Origin: Candidatus Parvarchaeota archaeon
GTDB lineage: Archaea > Nanobdellota > Nanobdellia > Parvarchaeales > Parvarchaeaceae
Length of the DNA: 32,253 nt
NCBI GenBank assembly: GCA_023378865.1
Contig: JAMCSP010000010.1
Location: 20,056-52,308, forward strand
Direction of reading: 5' to 3'
Part shown: positions 9,688 through 22,100 of the stretch, in pieces
Position numbering within the stretch: the stretch's first letter is position 1
Layout: each line of letters opens with the position of its first letter
Position numbers and translations under genes: made by a program
The notes under the pieces: generated by a model
What the model was told of the DNA's origin: nothing
Database searches by the model: none
Seen by the model: the letters and a program-made list of their open reading frames with translations, nothing else

Positions 9688-12600
9688 ATGCTAAATACTA
9701 AAGGACAGGCAAACATGATTGTGGTGCTTGGGATGGTCGCAGCTACAATATATATAATGCTTAATGCCTTTGGATATATAGGAAATGTAGGGCTTAGCTC
9801 AAAAATAGAGATAACTGCCCAAAACAGCATCTATCAAACACTCGCTTTAAAAGACTATCTTATGCAGGAAGCGAATTACAATTTTCAGAAAGCAGAGCTT
9901 TTTGACGGCTTGACATTGCAGCCGAGTACTCTGGATTGCGGTTATATAAATACCTCCCAATCATTGCCGTTTGTGCCGGTTCCTAAGGTTTATTACTGGA
10001 GGAATTTGGCAGGTCAAATCTGTCTTCCAAATAATAATTTGATAGAATACGGCCTTGAAACTCTGCTGAATAAAAATTCATTTGAAATTGTAAATTCATC
10101 TAATATAACTATACAGTCTAATCTTGTACTTAACCTTTCAAATCGTAATAGTAACGTGTTTTTCAGTAATTTCTCCGCCCCTTTTTTAAGCAATAAATAC
10201 GAATTCCAGTACAATACTTCATCAGCTACCTTTTCAATATGCGAATGGTCATCAAGTAGCTGTGTTTATGTTAGCCACAACGTTCCTTTAGGCGTTAATT
10301 TTAACCTGTCAAATATGGGTTTTACTTCCATGCCTTTGCAGGATATTGTTTCTGGAGTGATAGACCAGGCAACCGCGGTTAGTGCTTTTTTCAAAGGATC
10401 CGGGCTTTCCCCATCAAGCCAATATACATTAATTACATTTCCCAATGGAAACGTGGCAATACTTTACACAAATACAATATCTGGTGTGACTTCATTTTAT
10501 TTAACCCCTATGCCAAATGAAAATCTATATACACTTAGCAGTGTCATCTCTTATGATACTGCAAACAACATACCAAGTAAAATACAGCTTTTTAACGATT
10601 CAAAAAAGGGATTTATTTTTGACGGCACAAATTATACTTTTTCAGTGACTTCGAATACAAGTGGGATATTTACAATAGAACCTACAAATTATGTTATGTT
10701 TGGCATACAGCCTCAGTTCGTTTATTACAAATACATTCTAAACAGTATACAGAATTCAGGTACGCAGAATCTTTTATTTCCGAATAACCAGAATCTTTAT
10801 GTTTCGTATTCTTTGTTTCCGTTGTACTCGCCGCAGGTTTGTGTAAATTATAATGAAGGACAGTACGATTTACAAAATTGCCTCACACTTTCTGATTCCA
10901 TAACAGGTAATAATTATCTTAGCCAGTTAATGCAGTTAGGAATAGCATTTGTAAATCAAAGTTTTCCAATAGGCAATCAGAAAATAGAAGGTTTTGCACA
11001 GTATGAAATAGACAATTACATTTCAAACGCTATAAATGCCGTAAACCTTAAAACCGTATCGGTAAACGGCAAACCAAAGTATGACTGGTATTCTGCTTTG
11101 ATTCTCCAGCTCGGCTCTCCGCAGGGAACAAGTTATCTTTTGAATAAATTGAACAGAGTAAAGGAGCCGTATTATGGAACTTATATCTACAATTGTGAGC
11201 AAAATAGCTCAGATTTAGCTTATTGCAGAAATCTGCTATCTTCTACGCTGTCCCAAGATATTATTTCCCTGCTGCAGCAGCAGATGCCAAAGGAACTAAG
11301 CTTCCTTTCCGGCACTAACTTTAATATAAATGTTTTAAACTTATCTGTAAATGCAAGTGAGATAAGTTCCTGTACAAATGCAAGCAATTACAGTGTAAGC
11401 TCAAATTACTCGTATTCCGTAAAAAGTTTGCCAGTAAGTGGAAATTTCTCAGAAGAAGTGCTAGGTATACCGATATCCCTGGATTTCGGCTATCAAAACA
11501 ATCTAAGTTTAACTCCAACTGAAGCATGCGGTATACAGAAATCTCCGTACTCTACAGGCTATCCCGGATTTTCCGAAGCTTTGATAACAAACAATTTAAC
11601 TTATATTAACTGCGCTCCTGTCATTTCTCAGTTATTCTTAAACCATACCTGCATTGCCAGTTTACAGACAAATAATTATACAATGGAACAGTACCTTAAT
11701 TCTACTAGTTCAGCTCCAAGTGGCGAATACTGCAGCAAAATGCCGGATGGGCAGTATTTTTGTCCCTATTATAAGGTTTCTAGTTTTTCTTATAAGAACT
11801 GGATAACAAGCAGCAATACATGTCCAGATTACTTTGTGATAGACAGTAAAAATTTCACAACTTCCCAAAGCAGTAACTACAGGCTTGTTTCAGTTTATGG
11901 AGGGGGCTCGGATTCAGCCAAATTATCATTTTACAACAAGACGTTTGCATTGTACAATGGCTCTTTAAATCTTCCTGTAAATTTCAGTTTTAATGTCGGA
12001 TTTAATTCAACCGGCCCTTACGCAGGTATAAGTGCTTTCTTTTCAAGCAAAACCGATTTATCCAACAATGTTATTTCTGCTTCTTTCAATTCGGTACAAA
12101 ATCCAGATGGATTATACAATTATTCTATAGAAACCGATTCGGCAATTCTGCTGGGAGGTTCTGATAGTCATGTCTCTCCAGATACACAAAATGAGCTAAG
12201 TTTTAACCGTTACTGCATTGATAACAGCGGCTGCAATCTCACTGCGTACCTTAATTCCAATCTTCAAAGCAGTTTTTACAGTAATTCTACTCAAATTACT
12301 TCTGCCGTTAATTTATTAGGTATATCAACCACTTCTAAGCCTTCCTCTAACCTGATAAGTTACGCCTTCGTGAGTAATTATATTCCATCTTATAAACCTG
12401 TTGAAAGGGAATTATCTTATGCTCCATCTTCAGAGCTTAATCCTTCCTTAAATGCTTCATTCGGACTTAAAACTAATAATAACACGTATTTCAATGAGAT
12501 TATTTTAAATCAATCCTCATTTTCCAATAGTTTCCAGCTTTCCGTTAGTCTTAATAGTAATTTCAATTTCGGTTATTTAGTTCCTGGCTACGTAAAGATC

Positions 12601-13113
12601 TTTGGAGTTTATCCAAATAATAACATTTTGCAGCTTTACTGGTGGAATCAGACAACACTAGGAAACGGCGGTTTGTTGTGGATTAATCTTACAAAAAATG
12701 TGCCAAATGAATTGTATATAGTTTATGGACAGGGTGCTTCTTACAATGGAAAGTTTTCTGACAATGGCTCTGAGGTTTTCCCCTTTTTCTATTCTGTAAA
12801 TTCAAATAGCCAGCCTTTTACATTCCTTTATCCGAATAAAGTGCAGCATGATTTCAATGCATATTACTCTAATACAGGGCTGAATCTTTCAAATACAGAG
12901 CCCATCCCTCCTTATGTTTATAACGCTACTTTAAGTCTTTATTCCGAGGAGTTTGCGTGTATAAATGTTAATCCATTTAAGCTAACGCTTCTTAATGGAA
13001 CTTATTCAGCTTACCCTCCAAACTTTAATATAAATGAATTGTATAATGATTTTAGCACATTATACCCAGATTTAACTATAATAGGAAAGCAAACTTATAC
13101 AAATTGGCCGTGA
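9688..13113 (+). CDS. Giant surface protein (1141 aa) with prepilin-like N-terminus and a C-terminal DUF2341-like region
   Basis: MLNTKGQANMIVVLGMVAATIYIML; C-terminal GGLLWINLTKNVPNELYIVYGQGASYNGKFSDNGSEVFPFF resembles DUF2341; abutting the upstream stop (0-nt gap). Confidence 0.82.
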   Translation: MLNTKGQANMIVVLGMVAATIYIMLNAFGYIGNVGLSSKIEITAQNSIYQTLALKDYLMQEANYNFQKAELFDGLTLQPSTLDCGYINTSQSLPFVPVPKVYYWRNLAGQICLPNNNLIEYGLETLLNKNSFEIVNSSNITIQSNLVLNLSNRNSNVFFSNFSAPFLSNKYEFQYNTSSATFSICEWSSSSCVYVSHNVPLGVNFNLSNMGFTSMPLQDIVSGVIDQATAVSAFFKGSGLSPSSQYTLITFPNGNVAILYTNTISGVTSFYLTPMPNENLYTLSSVISYDTANNIPSKIQLFNDSKKGFIFDGTNYTFSVTSNTSGIFTIEPTNYVMFGIQPQFVYYKYILNSIQNSGTQNLLFPNNQNLYVSYSLFPLYSPQVCVNYNEGQYDLQNCLTLSDSITGNNYLSQLMQLGIAFVNQSFPIGNQKIEGFAQYEIDNYISNAINAVNLKTVSVNGKPKYDWYSALILQLGSPQGTSYLLNKLNRVKEPYYGTYIYNCEQNSSDLAYCRNLLSSTLSQDIISLLQQQMPKELSFLSGTNFNINVLNLSVNASEISSCTNASNYSVSSNYSYSVKSLPVSGNFSEEVLGIPISLDFGYQNNLSLTPTEACGIQKSPYSTGYPGFSEALITNNLTYINCAPVISQLFLNHTCIASLQTNNYTMEQYLNSTSSAPSGEYCSKMPDGQYFCPYYKVSSFSYKNWITSSNTCPDYFVIDSKNFTTSQSSNYRLVSVYGGGSDSAKLSFYNKTFALYNGSLNLPVNFSFNVGFNSTGPYAGISAFFSSKTDLSNNVISASFNSVQNPDGLYNYSIETDSAILLGGSDSHVSPDTQNELSFNRYCIDNSGCNLTAYLNSNLQSSFYSNSTQITSAVNLLGISTTSKPSSNLISYAFVSNYIPSYKPVERELSYAPSSELNPSLNASFGLKTNNNTYFNEIILNQSSFSNSFQLSVSLNSNFNFGYLVPGYVKIFGVYPNNNILQLYWWNQTTLGNGGLLWINLTKNVPNELYIVYGQGASYNGKFSDNGSEVFPFFYSVNSNSQPFTFLYPNKVQHDFNAYYSNTGLNLSNTEPIPPYVYNATLSLYSEEFACINVNPFKLTLLNGTYSAYPPNFNINELYNDFSTLYPDLTIIGKQTYTNWP

Positions 13114-13116
13114 TTT

Positions 13117-16100
13117 ATGGATAAAAGAAAGGTATCTGCTGAAGTATTGATGATTTCCTTCATAGTCGTATTATCCGTACTTATTGCATATAGAGGAGTA
13201 ATTCTGCTATCAAATAATAATTTATCCGTTAATTCGGCTGCAAAATTACAGTTAATAAACACATCAAATACTTCTAATCCATTATTGAATCTTGCTAGTT
13301 ATAGCAATTCAGATCCATTAAGTCTGATAACAAGCAATGAATATGTATCCTCTTCTTCTATTTACTCAAAAAATAATTTTTGGTTCAATGAGAAGTTTTA
13401 TCCTGGAAATATTTCTTCCTCAAGTGGTTATTCTTGCAGTGCAGTGAATGAGATAATCGCTCCGCATTTATGTCTAAGTTTATTCACTTTCTTTTCGTGC
13501 GGAGGCGGTCCAGAGACTTCTACATTTAATAATTTAGTAGGCTATCTTGGTTTTCCACAAGGAGATAGTGGATTTCCAAACAGCGGTGGTGTAAACTATT
13601 CAAACCTTTACTCTGCGGTAAGCAACGGGACTTCGCAGAATGTTTATCAGTTACCTTCATCAGAGTTTCCTTATCAAAACTTTATAAACTGGAGCAGTTC
13701 AACTATACATTCTTATTCTGGTTTATCAAGTACTGGAACTAATTATATATATGCTATTAATAATTCCTTTACAGGATATTCAAATATAGGTATAACCGGC
13801 AGCGTACCAAAAAGCACATTGATAATCCCTGCGGTTTCATGCGGTTCTACTTTCATAAACAATTATATAGATTACCCAGGTTTTGTAGGGACGTTGTACA
13901 ATATATCGACTTTAAGCGGCTTTACCCCTTCTGTTTTCCTAGCATCTCCTAATGAAAATGGTTATGGCGCATATTATTCTTTTGGGCATATCCTTACTTT
14001 AGGAAACGATCCGTGGATAGGTTCCTTCAATTCGCTTTTGGCATATCAGATTCAGTCAATAAGCCCCGCTTTTAATTATACTATGCCATCAGTTGATTAT
14101 GCGCAGTTTCCAAAGGGAAATAAAGGAGACCTCCAGTACATAAATGTTTCGACTAGTTTTTTAACTCCGCTGTCAATGTCCTATTACGGAGGAAATTCTT
14201 CGGGTGTCGAAATATATGTTTCAAATAAAGGCATTTCTTCCTTATTGAATACTTCTGCAGCCCAAACTGTATGTACTGAAGAAGGCCCGCATGGCTCGTG
14301 TTTAAGATACGGCCAGGATGTAACGACCACACAAACTGCAGATACTTTTACTTCTCCAGATCTGGAAGGAGCTTATTACCCTAATTATGGCAATGGAATT
14401 TACCTTGAGTTTAGGACTGATGGCGTATTCCCCATATGTGCCTGGAATTCTACCATTGATAATACGTTAAGTAGCTGTACATTCGAAAATCCTTTAACCA
14501 TAAACAATGTTTCTTATGAGAGATTGTGGCTGTCAAATAATTTAAAGAATAACCAGTTGTATAACACTCCATTTATTCCTGGTTATTCAAGTTCTTCCCC
14601 CCAAAATAACTTTACATTGACTGCTTTGAATAGCTTCTGCTTTTATGGAGAAAACTTCAATACTAACGACGGAGTTTATACCTCGCCAAGTTACACTAGG
14701 ATAATACCGCCAACTGCATCTGAAAACTACACAAGTGCAATTGGAACTTGTAATGCATTTTTCAACAATACAAACTGTTTCAGTAAAAGCGCAAGTCAGT
14801 ATCTAAATTTCCAGGATGGGATATTTGCAAACAACATAAAATGTACTTCAACAGGCATACATGCACAGAACGTTACAGATGCTTGGATTAATTCAATATA
14901 TATAGCAAATAACGCAGGTAATTACTGCGGTTTATTCAATGGACAGAAGAACCCTTCTAATCCAGAAGCTAACTCTACGATTTTCCTTCAGGGCATAAGC
15001 ACAAATTGTCCAGAATTTAATGCAAATTCCTCTTCGGTTAACCTCGTTATAACTGTTAAGAATGTTGGTAATACAAAAATAACAAATCCATACCTTGTTG
15101 CATTATATGGAAATAACAATCTAAGCACAATATTTTATAATTCTGAAAACAGTCAAAGTATAACCTATCAGTTATACCAGGACTTTCTTTCTTCTATGTC
15201 AGCTACAACAGGAGTAATACAGGTAGATTATAATAATAATTTCGATACAAACATGTATGTATTTGATAAAGGTTATCCTTTGAATCCCATTCCACTGGAA
15301 TCTCTTTTCTCATCAGCTCAAGGCTATGAAAATGGCCCTTTCAATAATTCTTTGTTGGGGATGTGGATATATGCTCCTGGAGATGGCCTTCCAAACAATG
15401 TTATAAGAACGTCTAATGCACTGCTTGTACATTCGGATTCCGGCAGTTCAAATGTTCCGGTAATTGAGCCGAATGGTACAGCAACGTTTACCTTGCAAGT
15501 TCCAATGTCTCTTTTCAGAGCATTACTTTACGGTAAATACAATTTAAGCGTTTTCTTTGGAAACACCTTCAATGTTACCTGGGGCAGTTCAGACTCTCCA
15601 AGCGGCTCGTTAGCAAGCAACATAAATATACAAGTTAATCCTTTAGTCTCATCTTCTACGCAAAATGTTTCTCAGGACCATAACAATGAGATAATGACTA
15701 ATGGAAGCGGAGCCGTTTCTCCTATCTGGCAGTACATTGTCAGCTATAATTTTAATCTTTCAAAATCGCCAATGAAGGGAATCGGCATATACAGTGATAA
15801 TCTATCAATTGATGTAAATGCTGTAAATTCTACCTCCAATGCATTAAATGTAACAGTTAATCCTTCTGTTTCCATTACAAATGGCAGTGGCAATTACAAA
15901 TTGGGGCTTAGTCAGCTAAAAGGTTCTTCGATATCCTGTTTTGTTTCACCTGATAATGTGCAGGACTTTGGCGTTTTTTGGTCTAAGCAGATAGTTTCCC
16001 CATCCAATTTGAATTATGCCTTATCCAATAGTCTGTATTATGGAAATGCAAAACAGGCCAGCAATGTATTGATAACAAGCTGGACCGGAATCCTATTCAT

Positions 16101-19100
16101 GCCTTACTCAGACCAAGTAGCATTAAATTACAATAATCTGCCGCAATATTCCTCTGCACTCTCTTCATTTCAGTTAGAAAAGCCTACTCTTAATCAGACC
16201 TCTGGTAATTTCAAATATGAAGCATTTGCATATTTTGGAACTGGAAGCGAAAGTAATGTATTTAATAGCCTTTCCAACCTTTATGGGTCCCTTAATTCGA
16301 CTGTGTCTTCTTTCCCGGTTTCTCTTCCAAATAGCTCACTTCCGTTTAATCTTTTTTCAAATTCAATAGTCAGTGACCCTTCAATATTAAGAATAGTAGG
16401 TACTGACACTTTAGTAAATTATTCAACATTTTCGAATAAGCCATTTACATTTTCATTGATTACCAAGGGCTCAATTCAATGTTCTGTAAGTGAATCAACT
16501 TCTGTTAATGCAACATTTGAATCGGGCTCTTCGTCTTCAATTTCATCCTGTTTAAGCAATGCAGTTATAAATGGTTCCTATATAAATATCTCTTCTAAGT
16601 ATGGCCCATTCTTTGTTGATATGTACAATAACTCTAATTTAAACATATCGAATGAAACTTCCGATGGAACAGTTCTTATGGCAGGTAACGAAACCTTATC
16701 TGTTCCGTCTAAAAATGGGCTGTTTACGGTGAAATTGCCAATAAATACAACAATTAAAAATGGGATTGCTTTGGTCTTTTCAGTTATTCCATTAAGCAGG
16801 CAACTTTCCAATTCAATGTTGTACCTTTATAATATAAATGGAACTCCTTTTAACTGTAATATAGTGAATGACTATAATAATACAGGTAATCTGGGGGTTA
16901 CTGAAATAAGAGACGGAGAATATTTCCTGCCAAATGGCACTATAATGTGCAATTTGGACAGCGATTTTACATATTTAAGAGCAGTGTTTATTAATCGGTC
17001 CAATGGTGCTTATCTGGGAAGCGGTGATATACAATCCGGCTTATCAATACAGAACATAAGCGGGAACACAGGTAAAGGACTTTTGAATATTAGTATAGAC
17101 GGGGTTCCTGTAAATGCACAAGATCTAAGTATAACTCCCTATTCAAATAGCAACTGTAATACGGTAACGGACAAGGTAGTCTATAACGGAATAGTTCAAT
17201 ACAACTTAGGTTGTAATTTATCAGATGCATTAATAACATTTGACTACAATAATAATGGAAGCTTAACACCGGAGTCAGCCTTTATATCGCCTGCAAATTA
17301 TAATTCAAATTCTAAAAAGTTTTTATTCATGAGCCCTTCTTCTATATCCGATTCTCCAATTGCGGAGTATAACCTCACAATTCCAAGCAGCGGCATAGGG
17401 AATGAACCGATTCAGTTCATTCTATCAAACAATTTTGGAGGATGCAATAATATTAGAGTTGTAGCACAGAGCCCATACCCCTATGCAGAAGTTCCTTTCC
17501 AGGTAGTCTCTTCAGGTTCACAGTACTGTGATTATACATTTGTAGGGAACAGTAATAACAGGTATTCAGTATTTGAAAGCAACTCTCCTTCTATTGCATA
17601 CAGTTCAAACTGGATAAGCTATAACAGTACTCAATACACTGTCCAGCTGTCTACGGCCTTATTTAACGCGGACCTTATAAGTAACTGCCAGTCTGGTTTT
17701 GGCCCATGTGTAGACTCCTTTTCCGTAGGCGGAAAAACATTGGGTAATCTGTTGTTTAATAATGTCTCTACCTCCTCTGCTACGATATATCAGTCAATAT
17801 CCGGCCCAGTTGAGGACTGCTTCACTGTAAGCTATTCCTCTTCGCAAACCGTTGAGTTCCCCGAAACCGGGTTTGGAAGCATAAACTACGCTAACAATAA
17901 AATTTATCAGACCAGTACACCTTCGCAATCTATAGACAGCATGTATTGTTTCTATGCCAATTCTCCAATAATTACCGATTCAATATCTGCACAGGGTTCT
18001 CCAATAGATTTCAAAGTACAAAACCAGCTAATATCCAATTTCTCTTATTTACAGGGTAGCAATCATGAGGCGTTTTATGTTCCGCCAGCAATAAAAGTAG
18101 GTTATAGTTCATACAGCAATGTAAATATAAGCACGTTAAACCCCGTATACTACAATGTTACAACTCTTGATAACATATTAACAAAATGCATAAATTACAC
18201 CTATATAACCTCCAATATTATGGATTTAAACAGCAGCAAGATAAATGCTGTAAATATCTCGTCTGCTAACATCTTAACTCCAGAAAAGCTTTATTGTATT
18301 TATGGAGGTACGCCCTCTTATACTACCCAGTATTCATTGAGTTCAACGAATAACATGAACTCTACTTCATCAGTTGGATTTGCGTATCAGCCCGGAAATT
18401 ACACAAATGGACAGGGCACCTTGTATGATTCTTGTTTGGGATCCTCGGCACTTGCTATATCCAGTTCACCTATCTTTTATTTAAATGGAAAAGAAGAACC
18501 ATACAGCTTTTCAAGCGCCGAGAACTACACAATGGCCCATTCTGCAGCAAATGGCGGTTTAGAGATGCTTTACAGTCCGACTGGAGGCGTGTTCATAGAC
18601 AGTTGTCCTTCTAATAGCACAATATTAAGTTATAGTACCTGCACAAAACCTGTGGCAGTTATTCCTTCAAATGGTTCTTATGACAGTATTGAAGCTATAC
18701 CTACAGGTAAAAATGGAAATCTTTCGTTTGGCGGGGGTTGTTATATTGGTACATTAAATGGTAACTCATACAGCTGTGCTCCAACAGATGGAGCCATTAA
18801 TTACCAGTATAAATCCAAATCTGCATCTTCATCCAGCGTTTCTGTTTCAAAAGTAATAATGAATTCGACAGAAGCGCCAACTTCAACATTTTCACTTTCA
18901 TTTGATTGCAGTGTAAATGCCTCCAATAACTCTAAATTCCAGTTATCCTCATGCAGTTATCCAAATAGCAAAAATTCCGGGTTATGCTCTGCAAGCGTTT
19001 CTTACAAAAGTATAAACTCAACAGCATATAATATAACTGCAATGTGTTCTGCGGTTTCAAATAATTCATTCAAAATAGTTTCTGCTGTAACAACTATCAG

Positions 19101-22100
19101 TAATCTTAATATTGATGGCTCTCAATCTGAAAAGACGGGTTTGATATCAAATTACATTTGTGGAAATGAAACAAATGTTATACAACACAATGTGCTTAAT
19201 GGATGGAATTGGGAAGCGTATTCAACAACTGGAAAAATAAATCCAGTTTCAACAACGAATCCGGCAGGAGTTGCAGAGGTAGGAGGATGCGAAGCAGGAA
19301 GAGATACATTCCTAACTGCAAATCCAAACATAACCTTAACCAAAAATGGAAGCACTTTTCAAAATTCTTATTCCTGCCAAAGCGGATATACTGGAACTAT
19401 AACGGCCTGCAGCCAGACTATGTCTTTGTCGCAGGTATCAAATTTGCTTAGTTCTAATCCTAAGTGCTCTTATACAAATACTACTTTGATAAACACAACA
19501 ATTAAAACAAACACAATAAATGGAAACGGAACTGGGGGTCAGGCAACAGCCTGTAATCCATTTAATAAAGCAGGATACCTGCAGCCTACTTTGCAGGATA
19601 ATTGCATTGCTTACCATAATCCTGTAATAAATTCAACGACAGCTTCGTACGCGCTTCAGTACATTAATTCAAGCAGTTTAGGTATAGGGCTAGGAGTTAT
19701 AGGGAATCAATATTCTTTAAACATCTCAATTCCAAATAACAAGCAGCAAAATTTGGTAAAGGATGCATACCTTACAGGATTATCGGAATCCCAGATAGAA
19801 GGGCCTAATAATATACTTACTAATATCCTGCCGACTTCCTTATTGGAATCTAATTTGCCAAGCAAGGCACTGTCCATATCTGCGGCTTACTCCTATGATA
19901 TGCTTAATATACTGATGCTCCAGAACCCGTCTCTGGGGGTAAGCGGAATACCTGGCTTTGTTAATGGAAGCATTTTGGATTATGCTTTAAGTCTGTTTAC
20001 AGGAGGTACATCGGGTAATTGCGCTCCTCCGTACAACGTAAGCGGCGATGGCATTTTCAGGTTAGGTGAGGGAGAGCTTTGTTCTGGCAAAAATTTGCCT
20101 GCAAGTTATAAAGAAGGAGTTTTCCTTTCATTGGGAACTTTAAACGAGGGCCTTCATTCACTACAATTTTACAGTATAGGTAATTCCACAAACGAAGCTC
20201 AGCCATCCGCTTCTATATTTGACAGCGTTGGAAATGCCGTTAATTTAAACAGTGCTTGTTCAAATGGCAATAGTAGGGTATTCACTTCAACTTACAGCGG
20301 AGGAAAGTGGAGCTTTAATATAACTTCTGATCAACAGTGTAATCCAATAAATAATCAATTGTACGGCTATATAGTTAATTGCCTGTATCAAACACCTGGA
20401 AATGAGACTTACACCATAGCTTCACAGTATTATCTAGCGTACAATCTTCCAACAATATGGAACATAAGTTACTCTTTGCTAGTTTCTCCAAAAAGTTACC
20501 AAGTCGTTCCTACTCCAGTATATCAAATAAACTATTCAACTGGTTCGATACTTACGCTACAGCAGCCGAACAAGACTATATTCATTGAAAAAGGCTTACC
20601 AAGCGGGTACAAATGGTATTTAAATTACAATGGAGTCAACAGAAGCTCTACCGGAAATAGTATTTACTTTTATTCGACTGGTAAAAATGCGTTTAAAACC
20701 TATACATTGTCCAATAGCTCTGCAACTTCTGACTGTTATACAACTTATACGCCAACGCCTTCGTCTGGAAGCGTAACATCAGGTACAACCACATATATAC
20801 AGTTTGCTGGCGTTACAACTTGCTATTCTTACTTCAAACAAAGTGGCTTGCCTACAGGATTAAATTGGAACGTTACATACAATAATATAATCGGAAGCAC
20901 GTCTATGCCAACGCCTTTGGCTCCTAATTCCGGAGGGGCCGTAAACGCAAACAGTAATTTAGCAATAGAATTTATAACCAGTAATCCTGGAGGATTTGGG
21001 GGCAATTTTTCATTTTATGTTTCTAACGTTAAAACAACTTCGGCTGCGTGTACACAAGTTTATGAGCCTTCTCCCAGTTCCGGTTATCTTATAGCTGGAA
21101 CAAACCAAAGTATAACGTTTTCGCTTAGCTCCAATACCTGCGTTACTACCTTTACTGAAAAAGGTCTGCCAACTAATCAAAAATGGAGCGTTGATTACAA
21201 TGATGTTATAAAGACGGCCACCATCTCGACTATAACATTTGTAACCAACCCAGGAATTCTTTCATATTCGGTAAGCTCTACTTCTTTAGTTTCCAATGGA
21301 TGTACTACCTCCTACAGTCCGGAGCCATCCTCAGGCTCTTTGTCGGCAGGGTCATCTGTTAATATAGACTTTTCATCAAAAACTTATTGTATTACTACGT
21401 TTACAGAAAAAGGCTTACCGAGCGGAGATAGCTGGTCCGTAACTTATGACAATAATAAAGAAACCTCTACAGGATCTTCAATAACCTTCAATACAAGCTC
21501 AGGGTCATTCTCTTGGTCTTCATTCGCTTCGCAAACTACTCCCTCAAGCGGTTGTACAGAGTCTTATAATTCTCCTACTGGCAAAAACACCGCTGGCACT
21601 CCCGTTTCAGTGTCATTTTCTGGGTCTATTTCATGCCCTACTACATTTTATGAAAGTAATCTTCCCAGCGGGTATACCTGGTCAGTATCATACGATGGGA
21701 AACAAGGTTCAGCCGGCACAGGTTCGCCTATAACCCTAAGTGCAGGAGAAGGCACATTCACTGCCCATGCATCTGTTTCTGGTCTTTCCTGTACAGCTAC
21801 GAGCATATCTGCCACTGCAGGCAATAGTTATACTTTCTCTAGCTGGTCATGTAATACGTATTTCTACATATGGACACAATCCCCGTTGCCAAGTAGTAGA
21901 TACACTGAAAATGTCATATTTAACGGCAATTCGCAGACACAAAATTGGGGCAATAAAAGAGTAACTCTTCCTAATGGCCAAACTGGCTTAGAATTCTCGT
22001 TTCCAAGCTCCAGCTCAACATCCCTGGATTCATGGTCGGTTAATAGCCCAATAACGGGGACTTGGGGAGATTGTGGTATTGCTACTGGTGCAGATGTCTG

